A stretch of DNA of 64,000 bases from an uncultured Roseburia sp. (lineage in GTDB: Bacteria > Bacillota > Clostridia > Lachnospirales > Lachnospiraceae). The notes beneath the pieces are model-generated. The model worked only from the letters and a program-made list of their open reading frames with translations. It did no database searches and was not told where the DNA came from. Numbering within the stretch: position 1 is the stretch's first letter; every line of letters starts with the position of its first letter. The stretch lies in assembly GCA_947642555.1 (NCBI GenBank), contig CANRSX010000003.1, positions 124,001 to 188,000 of the forward strand, in the 5' to 3' direction. Both the position numbers and the translations under genes were made by a program. Below are positions 12,863 through 21,869 of this stretch, piece by piece.

Positions 12863-14155
12863 ATGGAACAATATGTGATTAAGGGCGGCAATCCGCTTGT
12901 GGGTGAGGTGGAGATCGGCGGCGCAAAGAACGCGGCGTTAGCAATCCTCTCGGCTGCCGTTATGGCGGATGAGACCATTACGATAGAGAACGTACCAAAT
13001 GTCAGAGACGTCAATGTGCTGCTCAATGCAATTCAGGAGATCGGCGCGATGGTGGAGCGCCCGGATGCGCATACCGTGAAGATCAACGGGTCCTTCATCC
13101 GGGACATGAATGTCGACAATGAGTATATCCGGAAGATCCGCGCTTCGTATTATCTGATCGGCGCGCTGCTTGGCAAGTATAAGCGCGCGGAGGTTGCGCT
13201 TCCGGGCGGATGCGATATCGGAAGCCGTCCGATTGATCTGCATATCAAGGGATTTAAGGCGCTCGGGGCCGCTGTGGATATCCGGCACGGCCTTGTGAGG
13301 GCATCTGCGGACCGCCTGCGCGGCACGCATATTTATCTCGACAAGTCTTCCGTCGGGGCGTCCATCAATATCATGATGGCGGCGGCCATGGCGGAGGGCA
13401 AGACGATCATCGAGAATGCGGCGAAGGAACCGCACGTTGTGGATGTCGCGAACTTTTTAAACAGCATGGGCGCGAATATCCGCGGAGCGGGCACGGATGT
13501 GATCCGCATTGTGGGCGTGGAACGGCTTCATAAGACGGAATATTCCATTATCCCGGATCAGATTGAGGCCGGGACGTTTATGCTCGCGGCCGCTGCGACA
13601 AAGGGCGACATCACGGTGCGGAATGTGATCCCGAAACACCTTGAGGCGACCAGTGCCAAGCTGCTTGAGGTCGGCTGCGAGGTGGAGGAGTTTGACGACG
13701 CGGTGCGCGTGGTGGCCTCCAGACGCCTGCATCACACGCAGGTCACGACATTGCCGTACCCGGGCTTTCCGACGGATATGCAGCCGCAGATGGCGGTGGT
13801 GCTCGGCATTTCGGAGGGGACCAGCACGGTGACGGAGAGTATTTTCGAGAACCGGTTTAAATATGTCGACGAGCTGACCCGCATGGGGGCAAGTATTAAG
13901 GTTGAGGGCAATATCGCGATCATCACCGGCGTGGAACAGCTCACCGGCGCGCGGCTGAATGCGCTTGACCTGCGCGCGGGGGCTGCGCTCGTGATTGCCG
14001 CGCTTGCGGCGGAGGGGATCTCCGTTGTGGACGACATCTATTATATCGAGCGCGGATATGAGGAGTTTGAGAAAAAGCTTTCCTCGCTCGGCGCCATGAT
14101 CGAGAAGGTGAGCACCGAGAAGGAGATTCAGAAGTTTTCGCTGAAGGTATCATAG
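12863..14155 (+). CDS. murA: UDP-GlcNAc 1-carboxyvinyltransferase MurA
   Basis: Transfers enolpyruvate from PEP to UDP-GlcNAc, the first committed step of peptidoglycan synthesis. GGNPLVGEVEIGGAKNAAL at the N-terminus carries the conserved lysine-asparagine pair (KN at about residues 22-23); PGGCDIGSRPIDLHI includes the active-site cysteine, the residue attacked by fosfomycin; RAGAALVIAALAAEG is near the C-terminus. 430 residues is typical. It has its own strong promoter. With murC, murB and murI also in the window, this is one of four peptidoglycan precursor genes here. Confidence 0.97.
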   Translation: MEQYVIKGGNPLVGEVEIGGAKNAALAILSAAVMADETITIENVPNVRDVNVLLNAIQEIGAMVERPDAHTVKINGSFIRDMNVDNEYIRKIRASYYLIGALLGKYKRAEVALPGGCDIGSRPIDLHIKGFKALGAAVDIRHGLVRASADRLRGTHIYLDKSSVGASINIMMAAAMAEGKTIIENAAKEPHVVDVANFLNSMGANIRGAGTDVIRIVGVERLHKTEYSIIPDQIEAGTFMLAAAATKGDITVRNVIPKHLEATSAKLLEVGCEVEEFDDAVRVVASRRLHHTQVTTLPYPGFPTDMQPQMAVVLGISEGTSTVTESIFENRFKYVDELTRMGASIKVEGNIAIITGVEQLTGARLNALDLRAGAALVIAALAAEGISVVDDIYYIERGYEEFEKKLSSLGAMIEKVSTEKEIQKFSLKVS

Positions 14156-14182
14156 AGGGGATCCGGACACAGAAATTTCCTC

Positions 14183-14211
14183 TTGACATTACACCCGGCA
14201 GGGTGTATGGT
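14183..14211 (+). promoter_or_regulatory. metK promoter with inverted repeat in the spacer
   Basis: TTGACA (14183-14188), 17-bp spacer, TATGGT (14206-14211). A perfect 7-bp inverted repeat, TACACCC and GGGTGTA around GGCA (14190-14207), fills the spacer and touches the -10 element. It would be a natural operator for a dimeric repressor, but could also be chance. Confidence 0.6.
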
Positions 14212-14251
14212 AAGTGCGTAGATTTGAAAATTCAATATTGTGCTAAATTTT

Positions 14252-14351
14252 CTTATTCAGAGTGATGGAGATACAAAGGATCTGTGAAGTCACGGCAACC
14301 CCTCCCATGGAAGGTGCCAGCCTGAGCGAGCAAATTGTTCGAACAATAAGA
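14252..14351 (+). ncRNA. SAM-I (S-box) riboswitch
   Basis: The core shows the S-box signature in order: CTTATTCAGAGTGATGGAG at the 5' side, CACGGCAACC, then AAGGTGCCAGCCTGAGCGAG and the closing ATAAGAGG that pairs with CTTATT to form P1. It lies between a promoter at 14183-14211 and a hairpin at 14372, upstream of metK. SAM binding should favour the downstream hairpin and shut off metK. The fit to the family is strong; the switching mechanism is inferred. Confidence 0.93.
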
Positions 14352-14371
14352 GGATTTGATTATCTATATCT

Positions 14372-14400
14372 GTCCGCTTGTTCGCAAGCGGACATTTTAA
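14372..14400 (+). terminator. Expression-platform terminator of the SAM riboswitch
   Basis: A 9-bp perfect stem GTCCGCTTG/CAAGCGGAC with a TTCG tetraloop (14372-14393), followed by ATTTTAATTT. The U-tract is short, but the position just after the aptamer fits a terminator switch. Confidence 0.7.
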
Positions 14401-14403
14401 TTT

Positions 14404-14560
14404 GAAAGCCCGGTCCCGGTAGCCGGGCAGATTGCGTGTTTACACGCAAAGATGCACGGATATCAGGGACGCTGACCCGTATGAGCATGCAGCGCGAATC
14501 GCGCGGAATGCGAATGCGGGGCAGGATTGCGAGAGTCCGCAGGACGGAGCAATCCTGAGG
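14404..14560 (+). other. Second structured stretch in the metK leader
   Basis: The roughly 210 bp between the riboswitch terminator and metK hold several inverted repeats: GCCCGG/CCGGGC (from 14407), TTGCGTG/CACGCAA near 14430-14450, a GCGCGA/TCGCGC core near 14490-14505, and AGGATTGC/GCAATCCT closing a loop near 14521-14558. A frame is open across the stretch but has the look of structured RNA rather than protein. Function unknown. Confidence 0.4.
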
Positions 14561-14610
14561 GCGTTCAGATCATTCAGAATCAACCGAACCCACAAAAAAG
14601 GAGAAAACAC

Positions 14611-15792
14611 ATGGAAAAGAGACTGTTTACCTCAGAATCAGTGACAGAAGGACATCCCGACAAAGTCTGCGACGCGATCTCGGATGCAATCTTAGACGCC
14701 TGCATGGAGCAGGATCCGATGAGCCGTGTCGCCTGTGAGACGGCGAGCTGCACCGGCTTTGTGCTGGTGACAGGGGAGATCACCACAAAGGCGAAGCTGG
14801 ATATCCCGGATCTTGTGCGAAAGACGGTCAACGAGATCGGCTACGACGATGCGAAGACCGGATTTGACGGACACACCTGCGCGGTGATGGTGGCGCTTGA
14901 CCAGCAGTCGCCGGATATCGCGATGGGCGTCGACAAGGCGCTTGAGGCGAAGGAGGGCGTGATCACGGACGAGCTGGATACCGGTGCGGGAGACCAGGGG
15001 ATGATGTTCGGCTATGCGACGAACGAGACGCCGGAGCTGATGCCCTACCCGATTTCGCTTGCGCATAAGCTTGCGCTTCAGCTGACAAAGGTCCGCAAGG
15101 ACGGCACGCTTTCCTACTTAAGGCCGGACGGAAAGACGCAGGTATCGGTGGAATATGATGAGAACGGAGCGCCGGTGCGCTTAGAGGCAGTGGTGCTGTC
15201 CACGCAGCACGACGAGGACGTCACGCAGGAGCAGATTCACGCGGATATCAGGAAGTACGTGTTTGATCCGGTGATCCCGAAGGATATGATCGACAGTCAG
15301 ACGAAGTTTTTCATCAACCCGACCGGGCGCTTTGTGATCGGCGGGCCGCACGGCGACGCGGGACTGACCGGGCGCAAGATTATCGTGGATACATACGGCG
15401 GCTACGCACGTCATGGCGGCGGCGCATTTTCCGGAAAGGACTGTACCAAGGTGGACCGCTCCGCTGCATATGCAGCCCGCTATGTGGCAAAGAATATCGT
15501 GGCGGCGGGACTGGCGGACAAGTGTGAGATCCAGCTGTCCTACGCGATCGGCGTCGCGCAGCCGACCTCTGTTATGGTGGATACGTTCGGGACCGGAAAG
15601 CTCTCCGACGAGAAGCTGGTCGGAATCATTCGCGAGAATTTTGACCTGCGTCCGGCGGGCATTATCCGTATGCTGGATTTAAGAAGACCGATCTACCGCG
15701 GGACTGCCGCGTACGGTCACTTCGGCCGCACGGACTTAAATCTGCCGTGGGAGGCGACCGATAAGACGGAGATTCTGAAAAAGTATCTGTAG
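14611..15792 (+). CDS. metK: S-adenosylmethionine synthetase
   Basis: Forms SAM from methionine and ATP. The 393-residue protein starts [20 protein letters not shown], including the metal- and ATP-binding SEGHPDK motif, and has [12 protein letters not shown], the family signature, plus [19 protein letters not shown] with the phosphate-binding loop. An AAAAAAGGAG ribosome binding site precedes ATG 14611; the open frame continues upstream but the family alignment places the start here. Regulation by the SAM-I riboswitch at 14252 gives product feedback control. Confidence 0.98.
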   Translation: MEKRLFTSESVTEGHPDKVCDAISDAILDACMEQDPMSRVACETASCTGFVLVTGEITTKAKLDIPDLVRKTVNEIGYDDAKTGFDGHTCAVMVALDQQSPDIAMGVDKALEAKEGVITDELDTGAGDQGMMFGYATNETPELMPYPISLAHKLALQLTKVRKDGTLSYLRPDGKTQVSVEYDENGAPVRLEAVVLSTQHDEDVTQEQIHADIRKYVFDPVIPKDMIDSQTKFFINPTGRFVIGGPHGDAGLTGRKIIVDTYGGYARHGGGAFSGKDCTKVDRSAAYAARYVAKNIVAAGLADKCEIQLSYAIGVAQPTSVMVDTFGTGKLSDEKLVGIIRENFDLRPAGIIRMLDLRRPIYRGTAAYGHFGRTDLNLPWEATDKTEILKKYL

Positions 15793-15806
15793 CCCGAAAC
15801 TCTGAT

Positions 15807-15850
15807 ATATGGCTTCGCAGACGGAGGCGTTTGCGAAGCCATATGTGTTT
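15807..15850 (+). terminator. Hairpin after metK
   Basis: A perfect 13-bp stem, ATATGGCTTCGCA/TGCGAAGCCATAT, with a 12-nt loop begins 15 bases after the metK stop and is followed by GTGTTTAACG. The U-tract is poor, but position and stem length favour a terminator. Confidence 0.6.
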
Positions 15851-15856
15851 AACGTC

Positions 15857-16018
15857 AAAAAGTTCAGCCCGCGCCATTCGCAAAATCGCGCTAACGCGCT
15901 CTCCGCCGTTTCACGGCTCACTTTTGCTCATATACGGGCGCTCCGCTCATCCTCTGCAACATGTGCTCATTCATGCGAGCATGATTCGCCCATCCCGCAG
16001 AGGATGGCTGAACTTTTT
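15857..16018. repeat. 160-bp structured element with 13-bp terminal inverted repeats
   Basis: AAAAAGTTCAGCC (15857-15869) and GGCTGAACTTTTT (16006-16018) are perfect inverted repeats closing the element. Inside, CATCCTCTGC and GCAGAGGATG pair, and smaller palindromes occur (GCCGTTTCACGGC, CGCGCTAACGCG, ATGCTCGCATGAATGAGCAC). No convincing coding frame. It could be a miniature repeat of the type scattered in clostridial genomes or a large structured RNA; only one copy was seen in this window. Confidence 0.5.
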
Positions 16019-16149
16019 AGAAAAATTTCACATAAATTTATACAAAATGAATGGGATTCTTCCCGGTACGTGCTATAATGTGGCGTAGGGATGCCGCTTT
16101 TTTGGCATTCGCGGTTACCTGCAGATTCCGCCACGAAATGGAGAATGCC

Positions 16150-17637
16150 ATGAAGTTCAGGAATAAGATCGTTATTTCCTTCTGTATTATCATATTTATC
16201 CCGATTCTGCTGGCGCTGGTTGTTCTGTTTGCGTTTCAGAAGATTCAGCTGCGCGCGATCGAGCTGACCTATGGGCTTGAGAGCGAGGACTACAGCTACT
16301 TTTCCAATTCCATGCAGCTGTTAAGCCGTTTTACACAGAGCTCGTTTCAGGAGATTTCAAAGACGGCAAAGAGTCAGCCGGAGAAGCTTTCCGACCGGGA
16401 GTATCTGGAGGAGATCAACTCGGTTCTGATGGATAAGAATTCTTACCTTGTCGTCCGCAGGGAGGATGCGCTGATCTACGTCGGAGGAAATGCCGACGCG
16501 TCGCTTCTGGTGGAGCTTCCCGGCTACGGGGGCCGTGAGGACAATCCGAATACCGGGATTTACGTCGACGGGGAGAAGCAGGCGCTGATCAAGCAGGTCG
16601 ATTTTCTGTTTCCGGACGGCGGGAAGGGGAGCGCCTTTATCGTTTCCGCGCTGGAGGAGTCCGTGCCTGAGATAAAGAATCTTGTCGTGGACGCGATGAT
16701 TTCGATTGTGCTGATTCTGGTGCTGACCGCCTGTATGCTGATCGTGTGGATTTACATGAGCCTGATCAGCCCGATCCGGAAGCTCCAGGTCGCGGTACAG
16801 AATATCCGGGACGGCAATCTGGATTTTTCGGTGGAGGTCGAGACGAACGATGAGATCGGAGAACTCTGCCGGGACTTTGAGGAGATGCGCCAGCGGTTAA
16901 AGGATAACGCCGAGGAAAAGCTTTACGGGGAGCGGGAGAACAAGACGCTGATCAGCAATATCGCACACGACCTGAAAACACCGATTACAGCCGTAAAAGG
17001 ATATGCGGAGGGGCTGATCGACGGCGTGGCGGATACGCCCGAAAAGCGCGACCGGTACCTGCGCACCATTTATAATAAGGCAAATGAGATGGACACGCTG
17101 ATCAATGAACTGACGCTGTACGCGAAGATCGACACGAACCGCATTCCGTACAATTTTGCCAAGCTGAACGTATCCGAATATTTTAACGACTGCGTGGAGG
17201 AGATCGGGCTGGATCTCGAGGCAAAGGGCATCGGGCTGTCCTATTACAATTACGCGGACGAATCGGTACAGATCATCGCGGACCCGGAGCAGCTGCGCCG
17301 TGTGATCAACAATATCACCGGCAATTCCGTCAAATATCTCGGGAAGCAGAGCGGACGCATCTGCTTCCGGATCAAGGATGTCGGGGATTTTATTCAGGTT
17401 GAGATCGAGGACAACGGCCAGGGAATTGCCGCGCGCGATCTGCCGTATATCTTTGACCGGTTTTACCGGGCGGACGCGTCGCGCAGCTCGGCGACCGGCG
17501 GGAGCGGGATCGGGCTGTCGATTGTGAAAAAAATTATCGAGGATCACGGGGGCAAGATCTGGGCGACGAGCAAGGAATCTGTCGGAACGGTGATGTATTT
17601 TGTGATTCGAAAATATCAGGAGGTGCCAAATGAGTAG
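16150..17637 (+). CDS. Sensor histidine kinase
   Basis: Membrane sensor kinase of 495 residues. A transmembrane helix lies at about residues 8-30, an extracellular sensor region at about 31-175, a second helix at about 178-200, then HAMP (about 200-255). The dimerisation domain has the phosphoacceptor histidine in NIAHDLKTPITAVKGY, and the ATPase domain has the N box (INNITGNSVKY), G1 (EIEDNGQGIA), F box (IFDRFYRAD) and G2 (GGSGIGLSIVKKI). ATG 16150 has GGAG 7 bp upstream; the frame is open further upstream. Overlaps the response regulator by 8 bp. Stimulus unknown. Confidence 0.93.
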   Translation: MKFRNKIVISFCIIIFIPILLALVVLFAFQKIQLRAIELTYGLESEDYSYFSNSMQLLSRFTQSSFQEISKTAKSQPEKLSDREYLEEINSVLMDKNSYLVVRREDALIYVGGNADASLLVELPGYGGREDNPNTGIYVDGEKQALIKQVDFLFPDGGKGSAFIVSALEESVPEIKNLVVDAMISIVLILVLTACMLIVWIYMSLISPIRKLQVAVQNIRDGNLDFSVEVETNDEIGELCRDFEEMRQRLKDNAEEKLYGERENKTLISNIAHDLKTPITAVKGYAEGLIDGVADTPEKRDRYLRTIYNKANEMDTLINELTLYAKIDTNRIPYNFAKLNVSEYFNDCVEEIGLDLEAKGIGLSYYNYADESVQIIADPEQLRRVINNITGNSVKYLGKQSGRICFRIKDVGDFIQVEIEDNGQGIAARDLPYIFDRFYRADASRSSATGGSGIGLSIVKKIIEDHGGKIWATSKESVGTVMYFVIRKYQEVPNE

Positions 17638-18325
17638 TAAAGTACTGATCATTGAGGATGAGGTGGAGATCGCGGATCTTGAGCGGGATTATCTGGAGCT
17701 GAGCGGCTTTGAGGTGGAGATCGAGCACGACGGGGTGATCGGGCTTAAGCGCGCGCTCTCGGAGGAATTTGACATGTTTATCTTAGATCTCATGCTGCCG
17801 GGAATCGACGGCTTCGAGATCTGTAAACAGATCCGTGAGGAGAAAAATACGCCGGTATTAATGGTTTCCGCGAAGAAGGACGATATCGATAAAATCCGCG
17901 GGCTGGGGCTCGGAGCGGACGATTATATCACAAAGCCGTTTTCGCCGAGCGAGCTGGTGGCGCGTGTGAAGGCGCACCTGGCGCGTTATGAGCGGCTGAT
18001 CGGCAGCAGTAATATGCCGGAAAACGATATCGTCGAGGTGCGCGGGATCCGCATTGACAAGACGGCGCGCCGTGTCTGGATCAACGAGGAGGAGAAGCAG
18101 TTTACGACAAAGGAATTCGATCTGCTCACGTTTCTCGCAGAGAATCCGAACCATGTCTTTACCAAGGAAGAGCTGTTCCGGCGGATTTGGGATATGGAGT
18201 CGATCGGGGATATCGCCACGGTGACGGTGCATATCAAAAAGATCCGGGAAAAGATCGAGCTGAACACCAACAAGCCGCAGTATATTGAGACGATCTGGGG
18301 CGTCGGCTACCGGTTTAAGGTATAG
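17630..18325 (+). CDS. OmpR/PhoB-family response regulator
   Basis: Partner of the overlapping histidine kinase. The receiver domain (1-120) has the acidic pair in IIEDE, the phosphorylated aspartate D53 in FILDLMLPGIDG, and the conserved serine and lysine (MVSAKKD, YITKPFSP). A winged-helix DNA-binding domain follows (about 130-231), ending with the typical TIWGVGYRFKV. AGGAGG precedes the ATG. Target genes are not evident; the downstream pseudouridine synthase is 17 bp away and may be cotranscribed. Confidence 0.94.
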   Translation: MSSKVLIIEDEVEIADLERDYLELSGFEVEIEHDGVIGLKRALSEEFDMFILDLMLPGIDGFEICKQIREEKNTPVLMVSAKKDDIDKIRGLGLGADDYITKPFSPSELVARVKAHLARYERLIGSSNMPENDIVEVRGIRIDKTARRVWINEEEKQFTTKEFDLLTFLAENPNHVFTKEELFRRIWDMESIGDIATVTVHIKKIREKIELNTNKPQYIETIWGVGYRFKV

Positions 18326-18342
18326 ACGGCAGGAGAAACAGA

Positions 18343-18996
18343 ATGGAACCGAAGATATTATATGAGGACGACGCGATCCTCGTCTGCCATAAACCGGCCG
18401 GCGTGGCGGTGCAGACCGGCCGGCTCGGGGAAGCGGACATGGAGAGTCTGTTAAAAAATTACCGCGCCGGGAAGGGGGAGACGCCCTGGATCGGGGTGGT
18501 GCACCGGCTCGACCAGCCCGTGGAGGGCGTGATGGTATTTGCGAAGACAAAGGAGGCGGCCGCGTCGCTCTCACGTCAGATGCGGGAACGGCTGGCGGAG
18601 AAATCCTATTATGCGGTGACGGACGGGATTCCGGCGCAGAAAAAAGGTATGCTCGAGGATTATCTGATCCGGGATGGCAGGACGAATCTCTCCTCCGTCA
18701 CAGAGCGTGGGGCAAAGGGCGCGAAGCGGGCGGCGCTCGCCTATGAGGTGATACAGGAAAAGGACGGGCGGGCGATCTTAAAGATCCGCTTAGAGACCGG
18801 CCGGCACCATCAGATCCGGGTGCAGCTTTCTCATGCCGGGATGCCGGTGGCCGGCGACCGGAAATATAATTTCAGGGAGCATGTGCTGCCCCGGGCAGGG
18901 GGACTTAAGCTCTGCGCCTGCCATCTTTCCTTCCGCCATCCGGTCAGCAGAAGAAAACTGGAGTTTGAAATTGACAACCCCTATACGTTGTCATAA
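18343..18996 (+). CDS. RluA-family pseudouridine synthase
   Basis: Predicted to isomerise uridine in rRNA or tRNA. The catalytic aspartate lies in GVVHRLDQPVEGVMVFAKT, the RluA signature, and the later LKIRLETGRHHQIRVQLSH is the conserved uracil-binding arginine segment. The 217-residue protein lacks an N-terminal S4 domain, unlike RluD, so it resembles small RluA-type or YabO/TruC-like enzymes. AGGAGA lies before ATG 18343. The substrate position cannot be read from the sequence. Confidence 0.88.
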   Translation: MEPKILYEDDAILVCHKPAGVAVQTGRLGEADMESLLKNYRAGKGETPWIGVVHRLDQPVEGVMVFAKTKEAAASLSRQMRERLAEKSYYAVTDGIPAQKKGMLEDYLIRDGRTNLSSVTERGAKGAKRAALAYEVIQEKDGRAILKIRLETGRHHQIRVQLSHAGMPVAGDRKYNFREHVLPRAGGLKLCACHLSFRHPVSRRKLEFEIDNPYTLS

Positions 18997-19032
18997 AATA
19001 ATACACAATAATGATAAAAGAGGAGACTGGTT

Positions 19033-20475
19033 ATGGCAAAGGAAGGTAAGAAGCTGGTGGAGGCGATCACGTCGATGGACGTGGATTTTGCCCAGTGGTA
19101 TACGGATGTAGTAAAAAAGGCGGAGCTGATCGATTATTCTTCCGTGAAGGGCTGTATGATTATCCGCCCGGCGGGCTACGCGCTCTGGGAGAATATTCAG
19201 CATGAGCTGGACCGCAGGTTTAAGGAGACGGGGGTGGAGAATGTCTATCTGCCGATGTTTATCCCGGAGAGCCTGCTGCAGAAGGAGAAGGATCACGTGG
19301 AAGGGTTCGCGCCCGAGGTGGCGTGGGTGACGCACGGGGGGTTAAACCCGCTGCAGGAGCGCCTGTGCGTGCGTCCGACCTCGGAGACGCTGTTCTGCGA
19401 TTTTTATAAAAATCTGATCCAGTCCTACCGGGATCTGCCGAAGGTGTACAACCAGTGGTGTTCCGTGGTGCGCTGGGAGAAGGAGACAAGGCCGTTTCTG
19501 CGCTCGAGGGAATTCCTGTGGCAGGAGGGCCACACCGCGCACGCGACCGCGGAGGAGGCGGAAGAGAGAACCGTGCAGATGCTCAACCTCTACGCGGATT
19601 TCTGCGAGGAGGTCTTAGCGATGCCGGTGATCCGCGGGCAGAAGACCGAGAAGGAGAAGTTCGCGGGAGCGGAGGCGACCTACACGATCGAGGCGCTGAT
19701 GCATGACGGCAAGGCATTGCAGTCCGGGACCAGCCATAATTTCGGCGACGGGTTTGCGCGGGCCTTCGGGATCCAGTACACGGATCAGGAGAATCAGCTT
19801 CAGTACGTGCATCAGACCTCCTGGGGCATGACGACCCGGCTGATCGGCGCCATCATCATGGTGCACGGGGATGACTCGGGGCTGGTGCTGCCGCCGCGGA
19901 TCGCGCCGGTGCAGGCCATGGTGATCCCGGTACAGCAGCGGAAGGAAGGCGTGCTCGACGCGGCGAAGGAGGTCTGCGGCCGTCTGGGGAAGGTGTGCCG
20001 TGCGAAGTTAGACGACGCGGACAAGAGCCCGGGCTGGAAATTCTCGGAGCAGGAGATGCGCGGCATACCGGTCCGCATCGAGCTTGGGCCGAAGGATATC
20101 GAAGCGGGAACCTGCGTCGTGGTGAGAAGGGATACCAGGGAGAAGCTGACCGTTGCGCTTGCGGAGCTTGAGGCAAAGATCCCGGAGCTTCTTGAGACGA
20201 TCCAGCGCGATATGTTCGAGCGCGCGAAGGCGCACCGGGACGCGCATATCTGGGACGCGCACGACTATGAGGAGCTTAGGGACATCGCGGAGCATAAGCC
20301 GGGCTTCATCCGCGGGATGTGGTGCGGGGATCAGGCATGCGAGGATCGGATCAAGGAAGAGCTCTCCGTGACCTCGCGCTGTATGCCGTTCCATGACAAA
20401 GAGCAGATCGCCGATACCTGCGTCTGCTGCGGGAAACCGGCGCATAAGCTGATCTACTGGGGAAAGGCGTACTGA
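19033..20475 (+). CDS. proS: Prolyl-tRNA synthetase, archaeal/eukaryotic type
   Basis: Charges tRNA-Pro. The 480-residue size, absence of a large insertion domain and the C-terminal zinc-like tail ([19 protein letters not shown]) place it in the archaeal-type ProRS group found in many clostridia, not the about 570-residue E. coli type. Class II motifs are visible: motif 2 around [24 protein letters not shown] and motif 3 near [31 protein letters not shown]. No T-box leader was found in the 36-bp gap upstream, so it is likely expressed with the preceding gene or from an unseen promoter. Confidence 0.96.
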   Translation: MAKEGKKLVEAITSMDVDFAQWYTDVVKKAELIDYSSVKGCMIIRPAGYALWENIQHELDRRFKETGVENVYLPMFIPESLLQKEKDHVEGFAPEVAWVTHGGLNPLQERLCVRPTSETLFCDFYKNLIQSYRDLPKVYNQWCSVVRWEKETRPFLRSREFLWQEGHTAHATAEEAEERTVQMLNLYADFCEEVLAMPVIRGQKTEKEKFAGAEATYTIEALMHDGKALQSGTSHNFGDGFARAFGIQYTDQENQLQYVHQTSWGMTTRLIGAIIMVHGDDSGLVLPPRIAPVQAMVIPVQQRKEGVLDAAKEVCGRLGKVCRAKLDDADKSPGWKFSEQEMRGIPVRIELGPKDIEAGTCVVVRRDTREKLTVALAELEAKIPELLETIQRDMFERAKAHRDAHIWDAHDYEELRDIAEHKPGFIRGMWCGDQACEDRIKEELSVTSRCMPFHDKEQIADTCVCCGKPAHKLIYWGKAY

Positions 20476-20479
20476 TCGG

Positions 20480-21826
20480 ATGCGGATTGAATTGCCAGAA
20501 AAGGCGGCGTATATCATACAGGAACTGGAACGGCACGGATATGAGGCTTATGCGGTGGGAGGCTGTGTGCGCGACAGCGTGCTCGGCCGCGTCCCGCAGG
20601 ACTGGGATATCACGACCTCGGCGCGCCCGGGGGAGGTAAAAGCGATCTTTGGCCATACGATCGATACCGGGATCGCGCACGGCACGGTGACGGTCATGGT
20701 GGATCACGAGGGCTTTGAGGTGACGACCTACCGGATTGACGGGGAGTACGAGGATGCCAGACATCCGAAGGAGGTCATCTTTACCCCCCTGCTGCGCGAG
20801 GATTTAAGGCGCCGTGATTTTACGATCAACGCCATGGCTTACAATGATGCGGACGGGCTGGTGGACCTCTTTGGCGGCCTTTCGGATCTGCGGCAGGGCG
20901 TGATCCGCTGTGTGGGCGATCCGGCGGAGCGTTTTACGGAGGACGCCTTACGGATGCTTCGCGCGGTCCGGTTTGCCGCGCAGCTGGACTTTCAGATGGA
21001 ACGGCGGACGAAGGAGGCGATCCGGACGCTTTCGGGGAATCTCGCGCGCGTCAGCGCGGAACGGATTCAGGCGGAGCTGGTGAAGCTTCTCGTGTCGGAT
21101 CACCCGGAACAGATTGCCCTGGCATATGAGACGGGGCTCACGGAAGTGTTCCTGCCGGAATTTGACGAGATGATGCGGACGGAACAGAATAACCCGCATC
21201 ACTGCTATACGGTGGGAGAGCACACGATAAAGGCGCTGACAGGAGTACCGGCGGATAAGGTGCTGCGCCTTGCCGTACTGCTGCACGATGTGGCGAAGCC
21301 GCTCTGCCGCAGTGTGGATGCGCAGGGCGTCGATCATTTTTACGGCCACCCGGAGCGCGGAAGCGAGCTGGCGGGACAGATCCTGCGCCGGCTGAAGTAT
21401 GACAACGATACGACGGGCCGGGTGCGCGCGCTCATCCGCTGGCATGACGACAATCCGCCGCTTACAGACCGCGCCGTCCGCCGCGCGATCAGCCGGATCG
21501 GGACGGAGCAGTATCCGGGGCTGTTTGCGGTAAAGCGGGCGGACCTTCTCGCGCAGAGCGATTATCAGCGGGCGGAGAAGCTCGCTTACCTTTCTTCTTA
21601 TGAGGCGGCCTGGAACAGGATCATGGAACAGGACGAGTGCCTGACCATAAAACAGCTTGCCGTGAACGGGCAGGATCTGATCGCGGCGGGGATGCGTCCC
21701 GGAAAAGAGATCGGGGAAATGTTAAAAAGGCTTCTGGAGATCGTTCTGGATGCGCCGGAGAAAAATACGAGAGAACAGCTTCTAACTTTTGTCATGAATG
21801 AAAACCCCTTTACATATGATGAATAG
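20480..21826 (+). CDS. cca: CCA-adding tRNA nucleotidyltransferase with HD domain
   Basis: Adds or repairs the 3' CCA of tRNAs; none of the three tRNAs in this window encodes its CCA, so the enzyme is needed. The head domain has GGCVRDSVLGRVPQDWDI with the two metal-binding aspartates, followed by the RRDFTINAMAYN motif and the RFTEDALRMLRAVRFAA binding region. A HD-type domain (LLHDVAKP) occupies about residues 250-360. 448 residues is typical of the clostridial class II enzyme with HD domain. It begins four bases after proS. Confidence 0.93.
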   Translation: MRIELPEKAAYIIQELERHGYEAYAVGGCVRDSVLGRVPQDWDITTSARPGEVKAIFGHTIDTGIAHGTVTVMVDHEGFEVTTYRIDGEYEDARHPKEVIFTPLLREDLRRRDFTINAMAYNDADGLVDLFGGLSDLRQGVIRCVGDPAERFTEDALRMLRAVRFAAQLDFQMERRTKEAIRTLSGNLARVSAERIQAELVKLLVSDHPEQIALAYETGLTEVFLPEFDEMMRTEQNNPHHCYTVGEHTIKALTGVPADKVLRLAVLLHDVAKPLCRSVDAQGVDHFYGHPERGSELAGQILRRLKYDNDTTGRVRALIRWHDDNPPLTDRAVRRAISRIGTEQYPGLFAVKRADLLAQSDYQRAEKLAYLSSYEAAWNRIMEQDECLTIKQLAVNGQDLIAAGMRPGKEIGEMLKRLLEIVLDAPEKNTREQLLTFVMNENPFTYDE

Positions 21827-21869
21827 ACACGGTAGATAAGCCGTAGATGAATCGTATGGAGGGGTTTTC

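Noticed and set aside
14432-14644. Open frame between the SAM riboswitch and metK
   Set aside because: It overlaps the metK ribosome binding site and start and follows hairpin-rich sequence; no start signal.
15857-16018. Reading the post-metK element as a simple terminator
   Set aside because: The closing repeats are about 135 bp apart and a separate 13-bp terminator-like hairpin already follows metK.
15809-16078. Open frames across the structured element after metK
   Set aside because: They run through inverted repeats, have no ribosome binding site and resemble no protein I recognise.
18997-19032. Possible T-box leader of proS
   Set aside because: The gap is only 36 bp and lacks the specifier loop and the T-box sequence.
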